A stretch of DNA of 23,627 nucleotides, from the NCBI GenBank assembly GCA_900539945.1, contig UQDV01000039.1:1-23627 (forward strand). The letters run 5' to 3'. Every line of letters begins with the position of its first letter. Position 1 is the stretch's first letter. The notes beneath the pieces were generated by a model that saw nothing but the letters and a program-made list of their open reading frames with translations, did not search any database and was not told where the DNA came from. The stretch is from an uncultured Faecalibacterium sp. Its GTDB lineage: Bacteria; Bacillota; Clostridia; Oscillospirales; Ruminococcaceae. Both the position numbers and the translations under genes were made by a program. Below, in pieces: positions 6,300 to 13,252 of this stretch.

Positions 6300-8645
6300 T
6301 CAGTGGGGACCGCCGGGGCCGCCGGGGCCGCCAGGGCCGCCTGCGGGTGCCTCCATGGCCTCCACGGGCTCACCCAGGAACTTCTTGTCGGAAGCCACCT
6401 GATGGCCTGCGGTCCAGCCGTGGGTCATGGCCATACCGACCGAGTTGCCGGCGAACGGAGTGCTGTAGCCAAAGCCGTAACGACCGCCCAGGCAGTTGCC
6501 AGCCACATACAGGCCCTCGATGGGCTCCCAGTCCTTGTTCAGGACGTTCTGGGTCTCGTCGGTGATGACACCGCTCATGGTGACCATCATCGGGTTGGAG
6601 GAGTGGCCGGTGGAGCTGGTACCGCCGAAGAACGGAGCGGTGTCGATGGGCACCATGTACGGTGCATCCTTGCCGTAGTCGCTGTCCACGCCTGCATAGC
6701 ACAGCTCGTTGTAGTGTGCGATGCTGTCCAGGAAGTTCTGCTTGGCAGCGCCCTTGTAGCCCAGCAGATCTGCCAGCTCCTCCAGAGTGTCGGCACGGTA
6801 GATGGTACCGGCCATCTGGGTGCGCTCGGCCAGGTTTGCAATGGTGATGGTGTTGGCCTGACCGGACACGGTGTTGTTCATGTCCTGCTCGATCTTATCC
6901 CAGTAGTCCTGCATGCCAAAGTTGGGTGCGCCGTGGTCCAGCGGAGCAGCCTTCAGGGTCTTGGCCCAGTTGGCGTCGGTGACGTAGCAGGCCAGACCGG
7001 CGGGCTGACGCAGGCAGGTGGCCTGCATCTGAGCAATGGCGCCCTCGTTCATGAAGCGCTTGCCGCGGCTGTTCAGCATCAGCATGGGAGCGGTGCCCCA
7101 GGGGCCGGAAGCGCCGCCGCCGATGGCCATCCAGCCACGGGGGGTGGGCTCGATCATGCCGCCTGCCCAGCAGGCCATCTTGTGGCCCTGGCCGTTGCGG
7201 GTGCCTGCAGAGGCCCAGCTGTCAGCGGTCGCGCCGCTGCGCTCAGCCCACTCCATGCCCTCGTTCAGCAGCGCCCAGCACATCTCGGGGTTGCCGATGA
7301 AGTCGCCTGCGCACAGGATGACGCCCTTGTTGCAGTTGTAGCGGTAGTAGGTGCCGTCTGCGCCCTTGGCGTACACGCCGGTGACCTTGCCGCTGTCGTC
7401 CTGGATGAGCTTGATGCCCTCGCGCTCAAAGTCCCAGGCACAGTTGGGGGTCTCCTGCACATACTTGACGATGTACTTGTGGATGTACTCGATGTTGTTG
7501 CCCTGATAGCCGTAGAACTGGGCATTGCAGGGCCAGGTCAGGTAGCCGCCGCAGCTGATGGGGTAGCTGGCCTTCTGCTGGCCGTAGGCTGCCTGGGTGT
7601 TGCACAGCGGGTACTGGAACATATCGCTCATGTCGTAGTGACCGGCACCGCCTGCGGGCTCGCCGTCCACCCACTGGTCGCCGGTCTTGCCGTCGCCGGT
7701 GGCCTTGGGCACGATGACAGCGGTATCGGCCAGATACACATCGCTGTCGTTGGCCTTGCGCTCTTCCTCATAGGAGTCGTAGATCTCCTCGTAGCGGTCG
7801 AACATCTGGCCGGAATACTGCACGAAGTTCTTGATGATCTCGGGGTTCACGCGGCCTGCGGCACGCTTGCAGAACTCGGAGGTGATGGCACCGGTGTCAT
7901 AGGGGCCATAGCCGCGCTCGATCAGCAGCTTGGAGTTGACGTGGCCGATGTCCTCGCCGTACCAGCCGCCCATGTTGGTGCCGGTGCCGTCCAGGTCCAC
8001 AAAGTTGCCCCAGGGCTGCTTTTCAATGACCGCCACAGTAGCGCCCTCGTCCACAGCGCCAAAGGCTGCGCCCACGCCTGCATGGCCGCCGCCCACAACG
8101 ATCACATCATAGGTGCCTGCATCTTCGTACTTGTCGGGGTCAGCCGGAGCCTCGCCCAGCCAGTCGCCGGGGCCGCAGTAGCCGGGCACGCGGCCGGTCA
8201 CTTCGGTCGTCTCAGGCTTTTCCACCTCAGTGCCGGCAGCCTGTGCGATACAGTCGGCTACGCACTCCTGGATGGCGCCCACGGAGGCCACCAGCGTGCA
8301 GCTGGTCACAGCGTCCACATCGGCGCTCTGGCCCTCCACGATGGCCTTGGCCATGGCAGTCTTTTTGTCGTCGGTCAGTAGGTCCTGCTCACCGGAGGAA
8401 GTGATCTCGCAGGCGGTGATGCTGTTGGCATCAAAGGTCATGGAGACACCGATCTCGGAGTAGGAGATGGTCTTGGAGGCAGAATAGGTGCCCGGGGTGT
8501 ACTTGTCCTCAGCGGCTGCGGTGCTGCCGGAGGATGCGGCGGTGCTGCTGGAGCTGCAGCCTGCCAGCAGACCCAGCGCAGCGGCACCGCTGCCAGCGGC
8601 AGCAATGTTGCGCAGGAAGCTGCGGCGAGAGATCTTGCTCTTCAT
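6300..8645 (-). CDS. Tat-exported FMN/FAD-dependent reductase lipoprotein (fumarate/urocanate reductase-like)
   Basis: The 781-residue product starts with a twin-arginine signal (SRRSFLR, residues 6-12) that ends in a lipobox, LAGC, with Cys30. A Ser/Ala linker follows. An FMN-binding domain (about 50-137) contains DAVTSCT, in which Thr117 aligns with the threonine that ApbE flavinylates in the usual SGAT motif. The FAD domain starts at about 180 with VIVVGGGHAGVGAA and ends with the family's GGRYGFGYSTPFAGNSVG. This layout is that of extracytoplasmic flavin reductases that use fumarate, urocanate or other unsaturated acids as electron acceptors; the substrate here is unknown. The C-terminus is a GGP repeat ending in His. 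I chose the ATG at 8645 because AGAGG lies before it; the GTG at 8672 would add residues upstream of a normal Tat signal. The gene is divergent from a LysR regulator. Confidence 0.85.
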   Translation of the reverse strand: MKSKISRRSFLRNIAAAGSGAAALGLLAGCSSSSTAASSGSTAAAEDKYTPGTYSASKTISYSEIGVSMTFDANSITACEITSSGEQDLLTDDKKTAMAKAIVEGQSADVDAVTSCTLVASVGAIQECVADCIAQAAGTEVEKPETTEVTGRVPGYCGPGDWLGEAPADPDKYEDAGTYDVIVVGGGHAGVGAAFGAVDEGATVAVIEKQPWGNFVDLDGTGTNMGGWYGEDIGHVNSKLLIERGYGPYDTGAITSEFCKRAAGRVNPEIIKNFVQYSGQMFDRYEEIYDSYEEERKANDSDVYLADTAVIVPKATGDGKTGDQWVDGEPAGGAGHYDMSDMFQYPLCNTQAAYGQQKASYPISCGGYLTWPCNAQFYGYQGNNIEYIHKYIVKYVQETPNCAWDFEREGIKLIQDDSGKVTGVYAKGADGTYYRYNCNKGVILCAGDFIGNPEMCWALLNEGMEWAERSGATADSWASAGTRNGQGHKMACWAGGMIEPTPRGWMAIGGGASGPWGTAPMLMLNSRGKRFMNEGAIAQMQATCLRQPAGLACYVTDANWAKTLKAAPLDHGAPNFGMQDYWDKIEQDMNNTVSGQANTITIANLAERTQMAGTIYRADTLEELADLLGYKGAAKQNFLDSIAHYNELCYAGVDSDYGKDAPYMVPIDTAPFFGGTSSTGHSSNPMMVTMSGVITDETQNVLNKDWEPIEGLYVAGNCLGGRYGFGYSTPFAGNSVGMAMTHGWTAGHQVASDKKFLGEPVEAMEAPAGGPGGPGGPGGPH

Positions 8646-8751
8646 TTGGTTACCTCTTTTCTTCTTTTGCACCGGTCTTGTGTAGGCCCGGCGCTCTTGT
8701 TACAAGTTTAACAGGTTTCGGCAAAGATTTGAAATACCAATAATTTGCTCG

Positions 8752-8791
8752 CTTATAACTTAGACGCATAAGGTGGTTGAGTTTGCATAAG
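8752..8791. promoter_or_regulatory. LysR-type operator palindrome with repeated half-site
   Basis: CTTAT (8752-8756) and ATAAG (8768-8772) form a perfect inverted repeat with an 11-base spacer, the T-N11-A layout of LysR regulators. A second GCATAAG occurs 19 bases downstream (8785-8791), inside the spacer of the lysR promoter. The position between the two divergent genes suggests self-regulation and control of the flavoprotein gene. Confidence 0.6.
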
Positions 8792-8805
8792 AAATTTGTT
8801 ATACT
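8777..8805 (+). promoter_or_regulatory. Promoter of the lysR-type gene
   Basis: TTGAGT (8777-8782) is separated by 17 bases from TATACT (8800-8805), about 46 bases before the LysR start codon. Confidence 0.7.
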
Positions 8806-8851
8806 CTTGGCAAGGTTTCACAATTTTTGATGCAGGCAGGAGAAAAAGCGT

Positions 8852-9733
8852 ATGACATTGCAGCAGATCATGTACTTTCAGCAGGTAGCCCGCTCCGGCA
8901 GCTTTACCAAGGCGGCGCGGGCCTGCTTTGTGTCCCAGACGGCCATCAGCCGCCAGATCTGCGCGTTGGAAGAGGAGCTGCATGTCACCCTGCTGGAGCG
9001 CGACACAGCCCATGTCAAGCTGACGCTGGCCGGGGAGTATTTCTTCCAGCAGGTCAACGAGCTCACGGCCCGGCTGGAAGAGGTCGTGACCCGGACCCAG
9101 ACCATCGCCCAGGAGCAGCAGACCCACCTGACCCTGGGCATCCCCACCATCCTGGAGCAGCACGCCATCTCCCAATTGCTCCGTCAGTACCACAGCCTGC
9201 ACCCGGAAGTGCAGCTTGCCACCGTGACCGGCTCCCGGCAGCAGCTGGTCAGCCAGCTGGTGGACCGGAAGATCGACCTGCTGGTCGCCATGGATTTTGA
9301 CCTGCCCGATCTGGAGGGGCTGGACAGCATCATCCTGCAGCAGGTGCACGCCACCTGGCTGCTGCCGACCGGCCACCCCCTTGCCGGAGCGGAAAAGATC
9401 GCGCCGCAGCAGCTGCAGGGCGAAACGCTGATCCTGACTCAGGAGGACCCCCAGGGCAACACCGAGGAGCTGCTGCGCCAGTACTACAATCAGCTGGGTC
9501 TGAAAGGAAACCCGGTCCTTCACACCCGGACGCTGGAGGAGCTGTTTCTGCTGGCCAGCGCCGGGGTGGGCATCGGCCTGCTGCCCTCTTCCGCGCCCAA
9601 ATACCTGCGCCCGGACCTGTGCAGCGTGCCCATCGACGGCCCGCAGTGGAGCTTCAGCTTCCTGCTCATTTCCCGCCGGGAGCGCAGCCGCGCCAGCGTG
9701 CGCGCCATGTTTGGACTGGCAGAACATTTATAA
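8852..9733 (+). CDS. LysR family transcriptional regulator
   Basis: The 293-residue protein has the LysR winged helix-turn-helix at the N-terminus (residues 1-60; MTLQQIMYFQQVARSGSFTK, then AARACFVSQTAISRQI, where the recognition helix lies). A two-lobed co-inducer domain (about 90-290) follows. Length is standard. CAGGAG precedes the ATG at 8852. It is divergent from the Tat flavoprotein gene, the usual arrangement for a LysR regulator and its target, and the intergenic palindrome supports this. The inducer is probably the electron-acceptor substrate of the flavoprotein, which is an inference. Confidence 0.93.
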   Translation: MTLQQIMYFQQVARSGSFTKAARACFVSQTAISRQICALEEELHVTLLERDTAHVKLTLAGEYFFQQVNELTARLEEVVTRTQTIAQEQQTHLTLGIPTILEQHAISQLLRQYHSLHPEVQLATVTGSRQQLVSQLVDRKIDLLVAMDFDLPDLEGLDSIILQQVHATWLLPTGHPLAGAEKIAPQQLQGETLILTQEDPQGNTEELLRQYYNQLGLKGNPVLHTRTLEELFLLASAGVGIGLLPSSAPKYLRPDLCSVPIDGPQWSFSFLLISRRERSRASVRAMFGLAEHL

Positions 9734-9743
9734 GGCAAAAATT

Positions 9744-9782
9744 CCCCGGTCCGCCTGCAGCGTGGACCGGGGGATCCTTTTG
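9744..9782 (+). terminator. Terminator of the lysR-type gene
   Basis: CCCCGGTCC (9744-9752) pairs with GGACCGGGG (9764-9772), followed by a short T-rich tail (CCTTTT). It starts 10 bases after the stop. Confidence 0.8.
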
Positions 9783-9790
9783 CGTAAAAC

Positions 9791-9827
9791 ACAACAAAAA
9801 AGCGTTCTGAGAAATCTCAGAACGCTT
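9791..9827 (-). terminator. Terminator of the initiator tRNA
   Basis: A perfect 12-pair stem with a 4-base loop (9800-9827) is followed on the minus strand by a run of T. Only two bases (9828-9829) separate the CCA end of the tRNA from the hairpin. Confidence 0.9.
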
Positions 9828-9829
9828 GG

Positions 9830-9906
<77 letters not shown>

Positions 9907-9949
9907 ATATTTACTTTTCGCTCATCAGCTGTTCGCTGACTGCTCAAGT

Positions 9950-9978
9950 ATAATACCACAGGGCAGGGACAATGTCAA
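9950..9978 (-). promoter_or_regulatory. Promoter of tRNA-fMet
   Basis: On the minus strand a perfect TTGACA (9973-9978), a 17-base spacer and TATTAT (9950-9955) lie about 45 bases upstream of the tRNA. Confidence 0.8.
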
Positions 9979-10027
9979 CCCCTTTTTCCAAAAATTTTGA
10001 ATTTTGTGCAGGAGGGGCTTGCCGCCC

Positions 10028-11179
10028 TTACTTTTTCCGCTTTTTGCGCCAGACGGCAAAGCCTGCGGCGGCGGCCGCGACCACCAGCACCACCGGCCAG
10101 GCACCGGCCAGCCAGACGGCCAGCTGCTGCAGGCCGTTTACAAAATTGGACCAGCCCTGTGCAAAGGCTGCACCGACGCTGCCCAGGAAGCTCTCATCGG
10201 TGGGGGTGTAGTTCTGCACCTCGCTCAGGTTGACGTACACGGTGCACTGCTGCACCTGATTGCTGTACCAGTCCAGCTGGCTCTGCCAGCTCTCGATCTG
10301 GGACTGCACGTCGGTCAGGCTGGTCTCGATCTGCAGCAAGTCGGACAGATTGTCGGCCTGGGCCTGCAGCTCCTGCAGACGGGTGCGCTGGGCTTCCAGA
10401 TTGGCCAGCCGCGTTTCCACGTCCATGTACTGGGTGGTCACATCGTCGGCCTGCTGGCTCTTGTAGGTCACATTGCCCGCCTGCGCCACAGCATCCAGAA
10501 AGCTCTGGTAATTTTCTTCCGGCACACGGAAGGTCAGGTTGACGCTACGGCTGGACCCGACGTCTGAATATTCACTGCTGGATTCCAGATACCCGCCTGC
10601 GTCATTCAGGGCAGCATCCAGTGCGGCGCGGGCCGTGTCGTAGTCCTTGCTTTCCAGGGACAGGTTGGCGGTGTAGATGATCTTGGGGCTGGTGCTGGTC
10701 TGCCGGTCCTCGGCGGCAGCAGCGTCGTTCTCAGAAAGGACATCTGTACCCACATTCATGCGGTCCGTCGCACCGGCGTCCAGACTGTAGGTAGCCGCTT
10801 CCGGGGCGTCCATCATGGCCTGCTGGGTGGTAAAGCCACCTGCGGTGGAAGCTGCGGAACTATTGGCCGAATACAGAGCCATGTTGCTGCTCTTTGCACC
10901 GATGTCCAGCTTCCCGGTGCTCAGGGCACCGTAGCCCAGCACGCACACGGCCAGACAGGCGGCCAGCGCGCCCACCGGCTTTGCAGGGAAATGGATGAGC
11001 TTTGCCTTTTTGGGCGGTTCCTGCGGGCGCACGACAGCCGTGTTGTCTGCCTGCGCCGGCATCATCGGGCGGTTCTTTTCCTCTTCGGGCAGGGTGTCGG
11101 CCATGGCCAGCAGCTTTGCCTTCAGATCTTCCGGGGCGTGGAGGTCATCCGCCTCCATCTTGTACTCATACCACCTCAT
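10028..11179 (-). CDS. DUF4349 membrane protein, probable anti-sigma partner
   Basis: The 383-residue product has a cytoplasmic N-terminus of about 70 residues resembling the short sigma-binding segment of anti-sigma factors (DDLHAPEDLKAKLLAM near the start). A transmembrane helix (about 88-106) and a Ser/Ala linker lead to a DUF4349 domain (about 165-330), with a coiled coil around 250-300 and paired VNLTFRVP / CTVYVNLSE strands. A second transmembrane helix near residue 360-378 and a basic end (WRKKRKK) complete it. The start at 11179 is set by AGGAGG nine bases upstream and overlaps the sigma factor gene by 14 bases. Pairing of DUF4349 proteins with ECF sigma factors is known in Clostridia; sigma inhibition is inferred from position and topology. 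Confidence 0.8.
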   Translation of the reverse strand: MRWYEYKMEADDLHAPEDLKAKLLAMADTLPEEEKNRPMMPAQADNTAVVRPQEPPKKAKLIHFPAKPVGALAACLAVCVLGYGALSTGKLDIGAKSSNMALYSANSSAASTAGGFTTQQAMMDAPEAATYSLDAGATDRMNVGTDVLSENDAAAAEDRQTSTSPKIIYTANLSLESKDYDTARAALDAALNDAGGYLESSSEYSDVGSSRSVNLTFRVPEENYQSFLDAVAQAGNVTYKSQQADDVTTQYMDVETRLANLEAQRTRLQELQAQADNLSDLLQIETSLTDVQSQIESWQSQLDWYSNQVQQCTVYVNLSEVQNYTPTDESFLGSVGAAFAQGWSNFVNGLQQLAVWLAGAWPVVLVVAAAAAGFAVWRKKRKK

Positions 11180-11657
11180 CTTCGATTTCCTCCTTCAGCA
11201 TCGTCTGTAACTGCGCCCTTGCCCGCCGCAGCCAGCTCAGCACCGTGTTGGTGGGCACCTTCAGCATCCGGCCGATCTCCGCCGTGGTGTACCCTTCATA
11301 ATAGTGTAAGTAAATGGCGTTGCGGTAATTCTCCGGCAGCGCCTTCACTGCATCCAGCACACTGCCGTCCTCCATCTGTTCCGGTGCGGGCAAGTTCTCG
11401 TCCAGTTCGGTATCCTTCTGGTGCGCCGCACGGGTCAGGTCCCGGCAGCGGTTGATGGCCACCCGCAGCAGCCACGCCTTGAGATGCTCCTCACTCTCAA
11501 AGCAGCCCTCGTAATGCAGGAGCTTTTCAAATACATCCTGCACCACATCCTCGGCATCAGCCGTGCATCGGCAATTGTGCACGGCCGCGCGGTAAACGGC
11601 GTCGCTGTATCGCTGCACTGCCAGCGAGAACACTTCGTTTTTGGTCAGCTGTCCCAT
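11166..11657 (-). CDS. ECF-type sigma-70 family RNA polymerase sigma factor
   Basis: The 163-residue protein has sigma region 2 (about 10-75, with DAEDVVQDVFEKLL for core binding and -10 recognition) and region 4 (about 108-155, LPENYRNAIYLHYYEGYT followed by a helix-turn-helix ending in SWLRRARAQL). Regions 1 and 3 are absent, as in ECF sigmas. AAAGGAGAG precedes the ATG. It would direct RNA polymerase to a small regulon in response to an envelope signal sensed by the overlapping DUF4349 membrane partner. A 17-base inverted repeat lies 37 bases upstream. Confidence 0.92.
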   Translation of the reverse strand: MGQLTKNEVFSLAVQRYSDAVYRAAVHNCRCTADAEDVVQDVFEKLLHYEGCFESEEHLKAWLLRVAINRCRDLTRAAHQKDTELDENLPAPEQMEDGSVLDAVKALPENYRNAIYLHYYEGYTTAEIGRMLKVPTNTVLSWLRRARAQLQTMLKEEIEDEVV

Positions 11658-11693
11658 TGTTCAAACTCTCCTTTGACGCCCTCAACGGGCACG

Positions 11694-11710
11694 GTGGAAA
11701 TACTTTCCAC
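11694..11710. promoter_or_regulatory. Inverted repeat upstream of the ECF sigma gene
   Basis: GTGGAAA-TAC-TTTCCAC is a perfect 7+7 palindrome lying 37 bases before the sigma start codon. It could be an operator or a leader hairpin. A second, weaker repeat (CTCAA ... TTGAG, 11723-11739) lies beside it. Confidence 0.4.
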
Positions 11711-11836
11711 GGGGACATTTCACTCAAGAAACGGTTGAGCAGTCCCGATTATTGCGTATCATTCATAAACGTGCAACAAAACTTTTTTCACCCCGCCGCA
11801 GCGGCGTATCGGTTTTAGTATACCATGAACCCCTGC

Positions 11837-11877
11837 AAAACAAAAGAGGGAGCCGCCGCGTCTGCGGCAGTTCCCTC
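11837..11877 (-). terminator. Terminator after the unrecognised gene
   Basis: A long stem (11846-11859 with 11864-11877, one mismatch and one G-T pair) has a 4-base loop. On the minus strand it is followed by TTTTGTTTT. It starts 26 bases after the stop at 11903. Confidence 0.85.
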
Positions 11878-11902
11878 GCTGCTTCATTCTTTTTCCGGCC
11901 GG

Positions 11903-12478
11903 TCAGCGGCGGTAGACCCGCTGCAGCAGCGCCACCCGCTCTGCCAGAAAGGTCTCGGCCTTGGGGTGGGTCAGCCAGCACTTGCCCGCCGGGCTGCCCA
12001 CCAGCCGCCGCCCCAGAGCTGCCGGGTCAGCGTCGATGGCCTCCACATCCTGCACGGTCAGCTGCAAAGTGAGTGCCGCCGGAACATCCGGCAGCGGCGG
12101 CAGCGGATCCTCCCACACAAAGGGCGGCAGCAATTGCAGCGCCGTCACGCTGCGGGTGCACTCCTCGGTGAGCAGCAGCGCCGCCGGGGCACCGTCGGCT
12201 GCCACCTGCAGGCTGCTGTACAGCACCTGCATCTGCACCGCCGCCTGCAGGCGGACAAAGCCCTCCCCTGCCTGCGGCGCAAGACGCAGATACTCCCGCG
12301 CTTCTTCCGGGTAGATCCGGCGCGCCGGGGCCTGCAGGCTGGCATACAGGGCAGGCAGCGCAAAGCAGCCTGCCTTGTCCAAAGCCTGCTGCACCAGCAG
12401 ATAGAATTCGGTCAGCGGATGTGCCGGGTCCGGCTGTGCCATGCCGAAATCCGGCCGTGAAACGTGTCCTCCGCCCAT
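11903..12478 (-). CDS. Conserved-looking protein of unknown function
   Basis: I do not recognise this 191-residue protein. It has no signal peptide or membrane helix, and looks like an alpha/beta cytoplasmic protein rich in Ala, Leu and Pro. Visible segments are PLTEFYLLVQQALDKAG near the N-end, PPFVWEDPLPPLPDVP in the middle and CWLTHPKAETFLAER near the C-end. I chose the ATG at 12478 because AAGGGAG lies six to seven bases before it; the longer frame to 12514 has no such site. It is transcribed alone with its own terminator and is divergent from bioY, so a biotin link is possible but unproven. Confidence 0.65.
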   Translation of the reverse strand: MGGGHVSRPDFGMAQPDPAHPLTEFYLLVQQALDKAGCFALPALYASLQAPARRIYPEEAREYLRLAPQAGEGFVRLQAAVQMQVLYSSLQVAADGAPAALLLTEECTRSVTALQLLPPFVWEDPLPPLPDVPAALTLQLTVQDVEAIDADPAALGRRLVGSPAGKCWLTHPKAETFLAERVALLQRVYRR

Positions 12479-12514
12479 ACAGTCTCCCTTCCGTTCTCTC
12501 CCCTCCACAGCCAA

Positions 12515-12547
12515 TTGTAAACCCTGCGCAAACTTTTCTGTTGACCA
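12515..12547. promoter_or_regulatory. Candidate BirA (biotin repressor) operator
   Basis: TTGTAAACC (12515-12523) equals the known BirA left half-site. After 15 bases the sequence TGTTGACCA (12539-12547) matches six of nine positions of the expected GGTTTACAA. The right half covers the bioY -35 box, where a repressor would block transcription. Confidence 0.55.
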
Positions 12548-12570
12548 TTTGTCCGTTCACAGGCTATACT
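12541..12570 (+). promoter_or_regulatory. bioY promoter
   Basis: TTGACC (12541-12546), an 18-base spacer and TATACT (12565-12570) give a transcription start near 12577, about 40 bases before the bioY start codon. Confidence 0.75.
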
Positions 12571-12616
12571 CTTGCACAGAACTGCCTTGCAAATTTTTAC
12601 AGAGGGGAATTTTACT

Positions 12617-13177
12617 ATGAAAAATCAAAAAATCACCACTTACCAGATGGCCGTTACTGCGGTGATGGCCGCCGTGCTGTGCGTACTCGGCCCGCTGACC
12701 GTGCCCATCGGAGCCATTCCCATCTCGCTGGCAAACTTTGTCATCTGCCTGACCGCCTGGCTGCTGGGCCCCAAGTTCGGCACCCTGAGTGTCGTCATCT
12801 ATCTGGCCATCGGCCTGATCGGCGTTCCGGTGTTCTCCGGCTACGGTGCCGGTCTGGCCAAGGTGGCAGGCCCCACCGGCGGCTATCTGGTGGGTTACCT
12901 GCTGCTGGCTTTCATCGGCGGCCTGTTCATTGAAAAAAGCAATGGCCAGCCGGTGGTCTCCGCCGTGGGTCTGGTGCTGGGCGATGCCGCCTGCTACGTC
13001 CTGGGTACCGCCTGGTTCGTGTTCCAGATGCAGTGCGACCTGGGCTATGCACTGGCTGTGTGCGTGTATCCCTTCATCGTGCTGGATCTGGCCAAGATCG
13101 TGGTGTCCTGCATTGTGGGTGCCCTGCTGCGCAAGCGTCTGGTGCAGGCCGGTGTGCTGCATCTGAAAGAAGCCTGA
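12617..13177 (+). CDS. bioY: BioY family biotin transporter (ECF S component)
   Basis: The 186-residue membrane protein has about six hydrophobic helices and the BioY pattern. This includes VPIGAIPISLANF after the first helix (compare the family's P-x-Q/I-T/S-x-Q/N motif), then GPKFGTLSVVIYLAIGLIG, and PVFSGYGAGLAKVAGPTGGY, which is the biotin-binding region of the family. It takes up biotin together with the shared EcfA/A'/T energy-coupling module, which is not in the window. I chose the ATG at 12617 because GAGGGG precedes it; the track of codons upstream to 12572 contains the promoter's transcript start. A candidate BirA box overlaps the promoter. Confidence 0.93.
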   Translation: MKNQKITTYQMAVTAVMAAVLCVLGPLTVPIGAIPISLANFVICLTAWLLGPKFGTLSVVIYLAIGLIGVPVFSGYGAGLAKVAGPTGGYLVGYLLLAFIGGLFIEKSNGQPVVSAVGLVLGDAACYVLGTAWFVFQMQCDLGYALAVCVYPFIVLDLAKIVVSCIVGALLRKRLVQAGVLHLKEA

Positions 13178-13201
13178 GCCAAAACCTAGCTCCCATCCTT
13201 T

Positions 13202-13251
13202 AAAAGCCGTGCTCCCTGCCGATCTGTCGGCGTGGGAACACGGCTTTTTTC
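13202..13251. terminator. Bidirectional terminator between bioY and the trigger-factor-like gene
   Basis: AAAAGCCGTG pairs with CACGGCTTTT around an inner GCCGA/TCGGC stem, with a T6 tail on the plus strand. It serves bioY, and with a weaker tail the convergent gene that stops at 13253. Confidence 0.85.
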
Positions 13252-13252
13252 C

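Noticed and set aside
6300..6360. GGP-coding repeat as a possible CRISPR or tandem DNA repeat
   Set aside because: It is a short in-frame coding repeat of the flavoprotein C-terminus, with no spacers.
6303..8381. 692-codon plus-strand frame
   Set aside because: Exact antisense of the Tat flavoprotein; composition follows the GC-rich complement.
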